64,000 nt of DNA from Paenibacillus barengoltzii NBRC 101215 (GCF_004000745.1 NZ_BILV01000009.1:20697-84696), one strand, 5' to 3'. Positions 15,109-24,218 are shown, counted from the first letter of the stretch. Translations and numbers: made by a program. The notes: generated by a model from the letters alone, not told the origin.

Positions 15109-16143
15109 TTAAATATGAAACCGCGCTCTAAACTTGCCGGGTGATTCTCCAGTCCAGCGTTTAAACTGACGGCTGAAATGGGCAATATCCTTGTAACCAA
15201 GTCGTATCGAAATAGCTTCCACCGATAACTCCGGCTCCAACAGCAGCAGCTTGGCCTTCTTAAGCTTCAGCGCCGATAAATACTGGCGTGGCGACATCCC
15301 GTACACGCTGCGGAAAATCCGATTGCAGGAGGACGCGCTGTACCCAAGTCCGGCAGTGACCGCCGCGACAGTCTCGCGTGATCGATCCGCGTCCAGAACG
15401 TCGACGGATCGACGACCGAAGGAGCCTTCATCATGGGAGACACTACCGCGACTAACATTACTGCTGGTACCATTTTCGCCGTTGCTGCTGGAACTGTTGT
15501 TTCTGGAACTGCTGCTTGTGGGGCTTGCGTTCCCTAATGTTGACACGTTCCACGCCGCCCCCGGCTCCTCGACGCTGCGCTCCAGCGCGGCGGCGATCTC
15601 CGCCGCGATCCGATTCATCCGGCCGTTTGGCGCGCCGGCCTCCTGCTCGGCCAACCCTTCGCTCAGGCCGGCAAACAGCTCGAAGACCGCGGCCATCGTC
15701 CGCATCTTGTCCGCCACCTTCGTACCTGACCCGTCCGAAGTAAGCGCAATAAGCTTGTCCAAGCTTGGCCGAATAACTTGGGCCAGCGGTCCGTCTGCGG
15801 TGTGGAGCGGATTCTCGCCGCGGCACAGCAGCTCGCGAAGCACGGGCTCGTCGACGTTAAAATGCAAGCAATAATACGTCATCGACTCTGTTCCCAGCGC
15901 CCGGCTTTCGTGCATGTCCTCGGGGCGCAGCAGCAGAAAATCGCCGGGCTGCTGCACATAACGTTTACCGCCGACGATCATCTCTTGACTGCCTGCCAAC
16001 AGCAAGTTCACCTCGAACAGCGGGTGGCTGTGGCGCGGATACGACCACTCCGGCGTGACCGTTCGCAAATGCGCGGCAAAGAGCTTAAAGGTCGAATCCA
16101 TATTTGGCAGCATATATTCGGTAACCTGATGTTCTCTAGCCAC
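15109..16143 (-). CDS. AraC-family regulator with a Ser/Asn-rich insertion in its DNA-binding domain
   Basis: A 344-residue regulator. The N-terminal cupin (residues 15-110) has the sugar-sensing look WSYPRHSHPLFEVNLLL and LLLRPEDMHES. The C-terminal AraC domain ends with GYKDIAHFSRQFKRWTGESPGKFR. Between the first helix (ERSVEEP, about residue 193) and the rest of the first HTH (GLGYSASSCNRIFRSVYG, about residue 270), some 55 residues of Ser/Asn/Gly-rich sequence are inserted, which is unusual. The GTG start at 16143 follows GGAGGGATAAGG. It is divergent from the GH52 gene and 42 bases upstream of the hydrolase fusion, so it probably controls both and itself. Confidence 0.87.
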   Translation of the reverse strand: MAREHQVTEYMLPNMDSTFKLFAAHLRTVTPEWSYPRHSHPLFEVNLLLAGSQEMIVGGKRYVQQPGDFLLLRPEDMHESRALGTESMTYYCLHFNVDEPVLRELLCRGENPLHTADGPLAQVIRPSLDKLIALTSDGSGTKVADKMRTMAAVFELFAGLSEGLAEQEAGAPNGRMNRIAAEIAAALERSVEEPGAAWNVSTLGNASPTSSSSRNNSSSSNGENGTSSNVSRGSVSHDEGSFGRRSVDVLDADRSRETVAAVTAGLGYSASSCNRIFRSVYGMSPRQYLSALKLKKAKLLLLEPELSVEAISIRLGYKDIAHFSRQFKRWTGESPGKFRARFHI

Positions 16144-16194
16144 CCTTATCCCTCCGCTTCTCTATAATCGCTTTCCCTGCCTCACCGCCGTGCA

Positions 16195-16226
16195 CGTTTT
16201 GGATAAATCGATCGGCGGTTTGGACA
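16195..16226 (+). promoter_or_regulatory. 21-bp-spaced direct repeat, candidate AraC operator for the GH52 gene
   Basis: CGTTTTGGATA at 16195-16205 and CGGTTTGGACA at 16216-16226, exactly 21 bases apart. The second half-site abuts the expected -35 position of the promoter whose -10 is at 16250. AraC-family activators typically bind tandem half-sites at this period. Confidence 0.5.
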
Positions 16227-16249
16227 TGGGCGTTCCCCAAAAGCCTTGT

Positions 16250-16255
16250 TATAAT
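16250..16255 (+). promoter_or_regulatory. -10 element for the GH52 gene
   Basis: A perfect TATAAT, 44 bases before the TTG start. No good -35 hexamer is present at 16-18 bases, which fits activator dependence. Confidence 0.55.
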
Positions 16256-16299
16256 CAAAACTAGCATAACCGCTGTGAATTGAACAGGAGGTAATTAAC

Positions 16300-18435
16300 T
16301 TGGGTAAAAATATATTTTTTAACGCGCATCACTCTCCGATGGGAGCGTTTGCCAGCTTTACATTAGGTTATCCCGGCCAAAGCGGCGGCTTCGACCTAGA
16401 AATGGCCAGCCCGCCGAACCAAAACATCTATATCGGCCTGCAGGACGATGGGCAAGAGCATTACCGCGCTTTCCCGTTCTTTGGCGAAGGTCTGGACGAG
16501 CGTAATCGTTACACGACCGAAGAGAGCGGTTCAGACTCCAGCGAGCGACATTCCGTTCAGCAAGTAGAGGGCGGTCTCATCCTGCCGTACAACCGGAATG
16601 AAATCGTCCGCCGATTTGGGGCAGCCATCGACGAATGGCAAGCCGGCGATTTGACGTTCCGCTTAATCTCCCCGTTTGAAGGCGTACCTGATCCCGAGAC
16701 AGCAACGGAAGAGCAGCTGCGTTTCGCGCTGATGCCGGCCGTGCTTGCCGAGATCACGGTGGACAATACCCGGGGAACGTCGACGCGCAAAGCCTTCTTT
16801 GGTATGCAAAACAACGACCCTGTCAGCGCCATTCGCCGCCTGGAGGACGTGACGAGCGGCCGCATTTGCGGCATTGGCCAAGGCCGCCATACCGCCATTG
16901 CGGCGAGCGATCCGCGGATTACCAGCGCTGGCTTTTTTACGATGGAATCGATTCTCAAACCAAAGGTTCCGGAAAATCTCCGGTTTGGCCTTGGCCCCGT
17001 GGGCGCACTGCTTATGGAGACACCGGCTGGCGAGAAAGCCACTTACCGCTTTGCACTTTGCTTCTACCGCGCTGGTTACGTCACAACAGGGATAGATGCA
17101 TCCTACTACTATACGCGGTATTTCGCGAACATCGAAGAAGTAGCCGAGTATGCGTTAGCACAATTTGACCGTAAGCTGGAGGTTGCCCGCCAAGGCGACG
17201 CGCTAGTGAACGACGCTAAGCTAAGCGAGGATCAGAAGTTTATGCTTGCACATGCCATCCGCAGCTATTACGGTTCCACGGAGCTGCTAGAGCATGAGGG
17301 CAAGCCGCTCTGGATCGTCAATGAAGGCGAATACCGGATGATGAATACGTTTGATTTGCTGGTTGACCAGTTGTTTTACGAGATCAAAATGAATCCATGG
17401 ACGGTTAAAAACGAACTCGATTTCTACACCAGCCGCTACAGCTACCGGGATACGGTGCGGTTTCCGGGAGATTCAACCGAATATCCTGGCGGCATCAGCT
17501 TCACGCATGACATGGGCGTAAAGAACTCGTTTACCCTTCCTGGCTATTCGTCTTATGAGCTGCATGCGCTCGACGACTGCTTCTCTCACATGACGCAGGA
17601 GCAACTCGTCAACTGGGTGTTAAGCGCCACCGTTTACGTCCATCAAACGAACGATCGCGAATGGTTGAAGCAGAACCTGCCGATTCTGGAGCAATGCCTG
17701 GAAAGCATGGTAAACCGCGACCATCCTGATCCGTCGCAGCGTACCGGCATTATGGGCCTCGACAGCTCCCGTACAATGGGCGGAGCGGAAATCACCACCT
17801 ATGACAGTCTGGACGTCTCGCTGGGGCAAGCGCGGAATAACATTTATTTGGCCGGCAAGAGCTGGGCAGCGTACGTTGCCTTAGAGAAGCTGCTTCGCGA
17901 CAATGGCCGCGAAACGGCGGCTGCGCTGGCCGGACGCCAAGCCGATTTGTGCGCCGCCACGATTACTTCTCATATGCTGCCGGGCGGTTACATTCCAGCG
18001 GTCATTCAAGAGAACAATGACTCGAAGATCATCCCTGCGATCGAGGGTCTTATCTACCCGCTCTACACCGGCTGCGAAGAAGCGCTGGATCCAAACGGTC
18101 GATTCGGCGCATATATCGCAGCGCTGTCCACGCACCTGAACACAGTGCTGCAGCCGGGCATCTGCCTGTTCGAGGACGGCGGTTGGAAGTTGTCCTCAAC
18201 GAGCAACAACTCCTGGCTAAGTAAAATTTATCTCTGCCAGTACATCGCCCGCCGGATCTTGGGTCTTCCGTGGGACGAACGAGGTCAAGCTGCCGATGCA
18301 GCACATGTGGGCTGGCTGACTTCCGAGAAGAATGCCTACTGGAGCTGGAGCGACCAGATGATGGCCGGTGTCATCTGCGGAAGTCGGTATTATCCGCGCG
18401 GGGTTACAGCAATTTTGTGGCTGGACGAGAACTGA
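16300..18435 (+). CDS. GH52 beta-xylosidase
   Basis: A 711-residue intracellular enzyme, close to the ~705 residues of GH52 xylosidases. The N-terminus NIFFNAHHSPMGAFASFTLG is diagnostic of the family. Characterised GH52 enzymes use a Glu nucleophile and an Asp acid/base; the matching residues here are Glu342 (within NEGEYRMMNTFDL) and Asp502 (TTYDSLDVSLGQ). It releases xylose from xylo-oligosaccharides with retention. The start is TTG at 16300 with a perfect AGGAGGT 8 bases upstream. It is divergent from an AraC regulator; no transporter is adjacent, so the substrate must enter by a system encoded elsewhere. It ends at a converging terminator. Confidence 0.95.
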   Translation: MGKNIFFNAHHSPMGAFASFTLGYPGQSGGFDLEMASPPNQNIYIGLQDDGQEHYRAFPFFGEGLDERNRYTTEESGSDSSERHSVQQVEGGLILPYNRNEIVRRFGAAIDEWQAGDLTFRLISPFEGVPDPETATEEQLRFALMPAVLAEITVDNTRGTSTRKAFFGMQNNDPVSAIRRLEDVTSGRICGIGQGRHTAIAASDPRITSAGFFTMESILKPKVPENLRFGLGPVGALLMETPAGEKATYRFALCFYRAGYVTTGIDASYYYTRYFANIEEVAEYALAQFDRKLEVARQGDALVNDAKLSEDQKFMLAHAIRSYYGSTELLEHEGKPLWIVNEGEYRMMNTFDLLVDQLFYEIKMNPWTVKNELDFYTSRYSYRDTVRFPGDSTEYPGGISFTHDMGVKNSFTLPGYSSYELHALDDCFSHMTQEQLVNWVLSATVYVHQTNDREWLKQNLPILEQCLESMVNRDHPDPSQRTGIMGLDSSRTMGGAEITTYDSLDVSLGQARNNIYLAGKSWAAYVALEKLLRDNGRETAAALAGRQADLCAATITSHMLPGGYIPAVIQENNDSKIIPAIEGLIYPLYTGCEEALDPNGRFGAYIAALSTHLNTVLQPGICLFEDGGWKLSSTSNNSWLSKIYLCQYIARRILGLPWDERGQAADAAHVGWLTSEKNAYWSWSDQMMAGVICGSRYYPRGVTAILWLDEN

Positions 18436-18456
18436 TCCCGCTTGCACACAACCAAA

Positions 18457-18488
18457 AAAAGGCTGGTCCCTTATGGGCCCGGCCTTTC
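18457..18488 (-). terminator. Terminator between converging GH52 and GGDEF genes
   Basis: Thirteen-base arms (AAAGGCTGGTCCC / GGGCCCGGCCTTT) with one mismatch and a TTAT loop. The T-run (TTTTTTT) is on the minus strand, serving the diguanylate cyclase gene; it may also stop plus-strand transcripts. Confidence 0.85.
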
Positions 18489-18492
18489 GCTG

Positions 18493-19689
18493 TTATGCTC
18501 CGCTACGTGCAGCCTGGTTACGGCCAGCATGCTTGGCTTGATACAAAGCTTCATCGCTGGATTTAAACAACTCCTGCAACGGCACATCCGAGCCTGCGGG
18601 AACAGTGACCACACCAATGCTGATGGTATACTCGGGTCTAGTGTCCAGGCGCCCGCGATTTCTCTGACTCTCCAGCACGGCGGCACGCAGATTTTCAGCG
18701 AACTCATCCGAGGCCTGCTCGTCCGCTCCCGGAAGGAAGATCGCGAATTCATCTCCGCCATACCGCCCAAACAAATCCCCCTCCCGCAGCCAGGGATGGA
18801 CCTTCCCGGCGAATTCCTGCAGCAGCTCGTCTCCGATATGATGACCAAAGGAGTCATTAATCGTCTTAAAATGGTCCACATCGATCAGAATAAACGAGGC
18901 CGGGATCCCCACCCTCCGGCATTGCCGCAAGGTCTGCTGGGTATGGTGCATAAAGGCCCGCCGGTTCAACGCACCAGTCAGATCGTCATAGCTGGCCAAT
19001 CTCATCAACTCCCGGTCCGTCCGCTCCTTGGAGAGAAGGAAGAAGCCCATGTTCCCCAGCATTAAAAGCGCATACAAAGCCAGGAAGGTTAACGTTTGAT
19101 AGACGCCGGGGTTCATCATGTCCACCAATCCGAGACTGAAGAAAGCCAGCGGGGTGCGAGCGGTCAAGACAATCGCGATTGTGAGGTACATGTAACCTAT
19201 CAGCTGGGACAATGAGGAATTCAAGGACGATGGCACTAACCGAACGGCAGGGATCGCCAGCATCACCGCGATAGAGAAGGAGACGACAGCAATGCGAAGT
19301 GAAGCGGTATTATGCAGGAGAACAACCAACAGGTAGGCTGTCATACCCGCTGCGGTCCAATATACGTAGAACCTCCTCGCTTTGGTGCTAAATCCGTCAG
19401 TCACTTGCAGCAATGCAACCATTTCAGAGACAGCCCCCAGCAGTAAAAACAAATTCGCCGCTGTGAGCACGGCCATGCCCGGTGTATTTTCCGATAATAT
19501 AAACAAACCCCAGGTTACAGCCTGCAGCCATTTGGCGGCATAAAACACGTCCATCACTGACTGTTTGGAATTACGGAACTTGTATGCACTAAAGAGAATG
19601 ATGGTCAGAAGATGGCCCAATACGAGCAATACGAATTCCGTTCCCATATCTAATTTTAGATCCAACATGAAACTTTCCACCGTCTCCAT
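18493..19689 (-). CDS. Membrane-bound diguanylate cyclase (GGDEF)
   Basis: A 398-residue protein. Residues 15-215 hold about six or seven hydrophobic helices without a recognised extracellular sensor domain. Residues 230-390 form a GGDEF domain with an intact GRYGGDEF active site. The inhibitory site R-E-G-D sits five residues before it, so product feedback is expected. It makes cyclic di-GMP from two GTP. The ATG at 19689 has only a weak ribosome site; a second ATG at 19668 is preceded by GGTGGA and is an alternative start. The gene stands alone between two terminators. Confidence 0.92.
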   Translation of the reverse strand: METVESFMLDLKLDMGTEFVLLVLGHLLTIILFSAYKFRNSKQSVMDVFYAAKWLQAVTWGLFILSENTPGMAVLTAANLFLLLGAVSEMVALLQVTDGFSTKARRFYVYWTAAGMTAYLLVVLLHNTASLRIAVVSFSIAVMLAIPAVRLVPSSLNSSLSQLIGYMYLTIAIVLTARTPLAFFSLGLVDMMNPGVYQTLTFLALYALLMLGNMGFFLLSKERTDRELMRLASYDDLTGALNRRAFMHHTQQTLRQCRRVGIPASFILIDVDHFKTINDSFGHHIGDELLQEFAGKVHPWLREGDLFGRYGGDEFAIFLPGADEQASDEFAENLRAAVLESQRNRGRLDTRPEYTISIGVVTVPAGSDVPLQELFKSSDEALYQAKHAGRNQAARSGA

Positions 19690-19768
19690 CCCACGAAATA
19701 ATCTTCATCCTTATTTGATACTTTTTCTTATCATATAACAAATTTCGCCAAAGAGGATGCAGAGAATG

Positions 19769-19813
19769 AAAAAAAACGAGGATTTCCTTCCTGTCAAACA
19801 GGAGGAGATCCCC
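19769..19813 (-). terminator. Terminator of the EamA transporter gene
   Basis: On the minus strand, GGATCTCCTCCTG pairs with CAGGAAGGAAATCC (one bulge), followed by an eight-T run, 23 bases past the stop. Confidence 0.85.
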
Positions 19814-19835
19814 GCTATTTCATCGTTTTGCAAAA

Positions 19836-20852
19836 TTAGTGGTTGGTATCTCCCTGACGGGAGATCAGGAATAACGTGCCCCATATCAGCACGAACCCAC
19901 AGGCTTGGGCGACTGTAATCAATTGCTGGAACGCAATCCAGTTAATCAGAACGCCAACCATTGGGAAGCTCAGCTCCGCCAGAGTCGCGACCGACGCTTT
20001 GGTTGTGGTCAGCCCCTTGTAATAGACGAGCAAGCTTAGCAGGCCTGGCAACAACGCTTGTCCAAGCATATTGAGGGAAAATGCAGCAATTTGGGAGGTG
20101 CCGGTCGGCAGGCTCCATGCAGCCCCTTCATTCCAAGTGATCGCCAGCAACAGCGGCAACGCCAAAATAAACCGTAACGATGTCACTGTCTCATATTTCA
20201 TCGTCCCGACCATCAACCGCCCCATTACCGTGGATCCGCCCCACAAGGCGGCTGCCCCTAATGAGAGCAGGCTGCCGATCTGCACGAAATCACTCCAATG
20301 CCCAATCGGCATCGTAAAACCGAAGGTCAGCAGATACGTGCCCAGCAACGCAATAAGCAAATATCCGAAAAAGTAGCGCGGCAGTTTCTCCTTAAGCAGC
20401 AATCCGGCCAGCAGGATGGCAAACAGCGGCTGCATTTTTTGCAGCAACAGGACGGCGTTCAGATCTCCGCTCGACAAAGCTAACGTAAACAGAATCGTGG
20501 CAATCGCCGAACCGCCCCACGAAATGAATAGCAGCGCGCCTCCTTGACGCCAACCTAGCCCTTTAAGCTCAGAGCGATTTTTCCATAAGACCGGGATGGC
20601 AAAAAGCGCAATAATCAGATGCTCAATCAGTACGATTTGCGCCGAGGTGAGCGACTTCAGCAGGATGACCCGAAACAACGGGTCAACGCCCCACAAGGCT
20701 GCCCCCAACACGACAAGCCAGAAACCGCTGCGCGATTTGCGGGCTTGAGCCGTTCTCGGCGAATGTTGAATCGGACCGGATGCGCCGGCAAGCGCTCCTG
20801 CATTCACTCCGGCTGAGAATTGCATACCACTGCTTACTTTGACTTTCTCCAT
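19836..20852 (-). CDS. EamA/DMT-family transporter, predicted flavin transporter
   Basis: A 338-residue membrane protein with ten predicted helices in two EamA repeats (first starts near SGFWLVVLGAALWGVDPLF, second near GAAALWGGSTVMGRLM). It sits directly behind an FMN riboswitch with an attenuating terminator, so riboflavin or FMN uptake is the most likely role; RibN and ImpX are known DMT-type flavin transporters controlled this way. The longest frame reaches 20975 but runs through the riboswitch expression platform. The real start is the ATG at 20852 with AAGGGGA nine bases upstream. The first 50 residues are a polar, Ala/Gly/Ser-rich cytoplasmic extension. Substrate assignment is inferred from the riboswitch. 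Confidence 0.88.
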   Translation of the reverse strand: MEKVKVSSGMQFSAGVNAGALAGASGPIQHSPRTAQARKSRSGFWLVVLGAALWGVDPLFRVILLKSLTSAQIVLIEHLIIALFAIPVLWKNRSELKGLGWRQGGALLFISWGGSAIATILFTLALSSGDLNAVLLLQKMQPLFAILLAGLLLKEKLPRYFFGYLLIALLGTYLLTFGFTMPIGHWSDFVQIGSLLSLGAAALWGGSTVMGRLMVGTMKYETVTSLRFILALPLLLAITWNEGAAWSLPTGTSQIAAFSLNMLGQALLPGLLSLLVYYKGLTTTKASVATLAELSFPMVGVLINWIAFQQLITVAQACGFVLIWGTLFLISRQGDTNH

Positions 20853-20888
20853 GGTGTCTGTCCCCTTCTTGAATAGAGGGTCTACGTA

Positions 20889-20929
20889 GAAAACCCCCGC
20901 ATCGACCTTCCTGAAGGCTTTGCGAGGGC
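20889..20929 (-). terminator. Riboswitch-controlled terminator (FMN attenuator)
   Basis: On the minus strand CCCTCGCA pairs with TGCGGGGG, enclosing a CCTT/AAGG inner stem, followed by TTTT. It lies 62 bases after the aptamer and just before the transporter ribosome site. Confidence 0.8.
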
Positions 20930-20990
20930 TGACCAAATAAGCTTGGCAGGCGACCATGACAGGTCCCTGATTCAAACTTTAAGCTTCATT

Positions 20991-21141
20991 GATCTCCTCC
21001 CATCCGGACTATACCGTCGGCCTTGGATTCTCACCAAGTCAGTCACTTCAGGCTATGAAAGCCATCCGCGAGTCGCGGGCTGCGGTTTCCTCTTGACGAA
21101 ACCTCACCGCCGGTCGGGAATTTCACCCTACCCCGAAGATC
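20991..21141 (-). promoter_or_regulatory. FMN riboswitch (RFN element)
   Basis: Read on the minus strand it shows the full RFN signature in order: closing stem GATCT, CTTCGGGG-AGGGTGAAATTC, CCGACCGGCGGT, AGCCCGCGA, TTGGTGAGAATCCAA, GCCGACGGT, AGTCCGGATGGGAG and the matching AGATC. The P1 pair GATCT/AGATC closes the aptamer. FMN binding is expected to favour the downstream terminator and lower expression of the EamA transporter. Confidence 0.95.
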
Positions 21142-21250
21142 TCTATTCATTTAATTTTGGATTACATAAGTTGCTTCTATCATACCGCAGGCTGTCAAGT
21201 GACTCTGTTACAAAAATCACAAAGTTTACTCGCGTCCCAATCAATCAAAG

Positions 21251-22537
21251 TTATCCCCGTTTGACCACCTCGAAATTGTCTTCAAGCAACAGCCAATTTT
21301 GCGGAAAACTTAAACCCAGCTTCCAATAACTCATTCCGCGCAGCCCTAACTCCTTGATCAGGTCAAACTTCGCTTGAATCGAGCGAGCATCCTCAAACCA
21401 AACTTCATGCTCCCGACCTTCCGCATCCCAATATTGGAAAAAAGGTGCCTGATCCCGCTCGCTGTATTGAATGGCGACGCCATGCCGCGCGGCAATTTGA
21501 ATCGCCTGCTGCGGACTAATCGCCCTTGCGGAGCTTCCCTCCACAAATGGCAACGTCCAGTCATACCCGTATAGGTTTTGCCCCATCATGATCTTGGAGC
21601 CCGGCATTTCCGTCAGCGCATATTCAAGTACCCGGCGGACAGGACCAATCGGCGACACTGCCTGAGCCGGTCCACCGCTGTAGCCCCATTCATAGGTCAT
21701 GATCACAACAAAATCGGCGATTTCACCGTGGGCCCGGTAATCATGCCCTTCATACCATTTCCCTTTCTGATCGGCACTGGTCTTTGGCGCTAAAGCAGTC
21801 GACATCAGCCAGCCCTGCTCCGCGAATCGCGCTTTGGCTTTACGCAAGAAGGCGTTGTATGCCTCGCGGTCTTCGGGCCGCAAAAACTCGAAATCGAAAT
21901 GAATATCCCGAAATCCGTATCGGTTTGCGGTCGTGACGATGTTGTCCAGAAACCGATCTTGAATCGGGATATCATTGAGCAAGATCCGGCCAAGCTCATC
22001 GCTAAACTGGTCGTTCTCCTGATTCGTGATCACCATCATCAGGACAACCCGGTTTGACCGAGCAATTTCCGGAAACTGATTGAGCGGCGGCTCTCGAAGC
22101 GAGCCGTCCCGTTGCGCTAGGAAGCTGAACGGAGCCAGGTAGGTCAGATATCGCGCGGTTTCCCGCGCACTTTCCTCCAGCGCTGCAGAGACCGTTCCGC
22201 CGCGCGGCTCTACATAAGCGTTAAACTCCGCTCTTCTTCGCGGCCGCGGCGGAATGTACAGCCGAAACCCGATCGAAAGGGGTTGATCTACGCTGATGGC
22301 ATTCACGCGGGCCAACTCATGATAACTTAATCCAAATCGTTGAGCGATCGACCATAAGCTGTCCCCAGGCCGGACCCAATAATAGTTGCCGACGTTCGGG
22401 ATGACCAAGGTTTGTCCAACCACGAGCCTCTCCGGATTCGGCAATTCATTAGCTTCAACGATATCTTCATAAGGTATGCCATAGGATTGTGCGATACGAT
22501 ATGTCGTTTGCCCCGGCTGGACGATATGAACCTGCAT
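21251..22537 (-). CDS. sleL: Spore cortex-lytic glycosidase SleL/YaaH (LysM2-GH18)
   Basis: A 428-residue protein. Two LysM repeats (residues 2-47 starting HIVQPGQTTYRIAQSYG, and 52-97 starting YWVRPGDSLWSIAQRFG) bind peptidoglycan. They are followed by a GH18 domain with the catalytic DIHFDFEF motif near residue 226 and MTYEWG near 278. SleL/YaaH enzymes are N-acetylglucosaminidases that act on muramic-delta-lactam cortex fragments during germination. There is no signal peptide, which fits deposition from the mother cell. GGAGGGGAG precedes the ATG. The nearest upstream gene is metQ, 108 bases away. Confidence 0.93.
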   Translation of the reverse strand: MQVHIVQPGQTTYRIAQSYGIPYEDIVEANELPNPERLVVGQTLVIPNVGNYYWVRPGDSLWSIAQRFGLSYHELARVNAISVDQPLSIGFRLYIPPRPRRRAEFNAYVEPRGGTVSAALEESARETARYLTYLAPFSFLAQRDGSLREPPLNQFPEIARSNRVVLMMVITNQENDQFSDELGRILLNDIPIQDRFLDNIVTTANRYGFRDIHFDFEFLRPEDREAYNAFLRKAKARFAEQGWLMSTALAPKTSADQKGKWYEGHDYRAHGEIADFVVIMTYEWGYSGGPAQAVSPIGPVRRVLEYALTEMPGSKIMMGQNLYGYDWTLPFVEGSSARAISPQQAIQIAARHGVAIQYSERDQAPFFQYWDAEGREHEVWFEDARSIQAKFDLIKELGLRGMSYWKLGLSFPQNWLLLEDNFEVVKRG

Positions 22538-22645
22538 CGACTCCCCTCCTCCATATGGATCATGCTAACATCATCCTATGAGGAGGGAAGTTTGACCTAT
22601 TCCGATCAGCAGGTACTATACCAAGATTCGTGCCAGGGCACTAAA

Positions 22646-23515
22646 TTAAAACGCCGGAAGCGCAATCTCGTCGTAGTTGTCCTCGAGGAACTGCTTGACC
22701 TCTGGACTAGAAATCGCCTTTGCCAGCTTCTGAATCGGCTCGGAATCGCGGTTATCCTCACGAGCCACCAAAGTGATGGCAAATGCCGATTCGATGGTTT
22801 CCGTCAGCAAAGCATCCTTCTTCGGTGTAAGTCCCAGCGGGCTGGCATAAGCCGGTGTCATCAGCACCAAATCGGCATCGTCCAGCATCCGGGCCAACAT
22901 GAGCAGGTCAACTTCCTCGAATTTATAGTTATGTTTGTTCTCTACGATATCTGCAACAGTCCCGTTAATCCCTACGCCTTCCTTCAATTTAATCACGCCG
23001 GCTTTGTCCAGCATGTCAAGGGAGCGTCCACCGTTAGACGCGTCATTGGCGATAACAATCGTTGCTCCATCCGGGAGTTCTTCCATCGATTTATACCGTT
23101 TGGAATAAGCGCCGTATACCGCATGATACACCGGCTGAACCGGTACGAGGTTCGCGTTTTTGTTTTTATTGTACTCCTCCATCCAAGGGACATGCTGGAA
23201 GAAGTTCGCATCCACTTCCTTGTTCGCCAGTGCATCATTGGGCTGCACATTGTCCGACAAGATCACAACTTCCAAGTTGATGCCCTCTTCCTTCAGCTGC
23301 GGTTTGATCAGCTCCAGAATGTCCGTCATCGGTGGAATCAGCGAAGCTACTTTCAGTGTGGTTTCTGTAGTTCCGTTCTCTGTCGTCTCCGTCTCTGCCG
23401 CTGCCGGTGCTTCCACACCTGTTCCGTTATTCGAGGTATTGCTGTTATTGCCGCAAGCGCTCAGCACCAACATCAGAACTACGAGCGACATGATCCATTT
23501 TCCTGTTTTTAGCAT
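22646..23515 (-). CDS. metQ: MetQ methionine-binding lipoprotein
   Basis: A 289-residue NlpA/MetQ-family lipoprotein. The signal peptide ends in the lipobox VLSACG (Cys about residue 21), then comes a Thr/Glu/Asn-rich linker and the binding domain (VASLIPPMTDILELIKPQL; ANKEVDANFFQHVPWMEEYNK). Start at 23515 with GGAGGGA eight bases upstream; the ATG at 23530 has no ribosome site. It captures D- or L-methionine for the MetNI transporter encoded just upstream in the same operon. Confidence 0.93.
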   Translation of the reverse strand: MLKTGKWIMSLVVLMLVLSACGNNSNTSNNGTGVEAPAAAETETTENGTTETTLKVASLIPPMTDILELIKPQLKEEGINLEVVILSDNVQPNDALANKEVDANFFQHVPWMEEYNKNKNANLVPVQPVYHAVYGAYSKRYKSMEELPDGATIVIANDASNGGRSLDMLDKAGVIKLKEGVGINGTVADIVENKHNYKFEEVDLLMLARMLDDADLVLMTPAYASPLGLTPKKDALLTETIESAFAITLVAREDNRDSEPIQKLAKAISSPEVKQFLEDNYDEIALPAF

Positions 23516-23532
23516 GGTTTCTCCCTCCATTG

Positions 23533-24213
23533 TCAGCGTTTATCCAACCATCGGGACAACGCATTTCCTATAAATTGAATTCCTTGTACCAAAATAACCA
23601 TCAGCACAATCACCACAGCCATCAGCTCGGTTTCGAACCGTTGATAACCGTAACGGATGGCAAAATCGCCAACCCCTCCGCCGCCAACCACACCCATCAC
23701 CGTCGAATAGGAAATGAAGCTGATCGTCGAGGAGGTTAATCCCAGCACCAGGCCGGAACGGGCTTCAACATACAAAAATTTCGTGATGATCTGCAGCTTG
23801 GACGCCCCCATCGACCGGGCCGATTCAATAACGCCGCGCGGCACCTCCAACAGCGATTGCTCAACGAATCGCGCATAGATGGCAATGGCCACAACGGCCA
23901 GCGGAATCGAGGCAGCCAGCGTTCCGATCGCCGTACCCACGATCAGGCGGGTGAGCGGAATCATAAACACCACCAGCAACAGGAACGGAAAGGAACGAAC
24001 GACGTTCACGATCCCGTTCAGCAGAGCGTACCTCAGGGAGTGCTCATATAACTGGCCTTTACCGTTCAGATACAATGCTGTTCCCAGCGGTAAGCCAATT
24101 AGTAAGGCTGCCAGCAACGCGATCCCAACCATCATGAAGGTCTCGCCGATCGCTTCGCCAATTTGACTGCGGTACTGAACGAAGCCCTCCCACATCATCA
24201 TGAGAAAATCCAA
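23533..24213 (-). CDS. metI: MetI methionine ABC transporter permease
   Basis: A 226-residue permease with five or six predicted helices and the EAA loop (VPRGVIESARSMGASKLQIITKFLYVEA, near residue 140) that contacts the ATPase. The N-terminal GETFMMVGIALLAALLIGLPLGT is typical of MetI. The start is TTG at 24213, with GGAGGTG overlapping the metN stop region, so the genes are translationally coupled. Confidence 0.92.
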   Translation of the reverse strand: MDFLMMMWEGFVQYRSQIGEAIGETFMMVGIALLAALLIGLPLGTALYLNGKGQLYEHSLRYALLNGIVNVVRSFPFLLLVVFMIPLTRLIVGTAIGTLAASIPLAVVAIAIYARFVEQSLLEVPRGVIESARSMGASKLQIITKFLYVEARSGLVLGLTSSTISFISYSTVMGVVGGGGVGDFAIRYGYQRFETELMAVVIVLMVILVQGIQFIGNALSRWLDKR

Positions 24214-24218
24214 CGCCT

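Noticed and set aside
20853..20975. N-terminal extension of the EamA transporter
   Set aside because: The extra codons run through the attenuator of the FMN riboswitch, and the ATG at 20852 has a good ribosome site.
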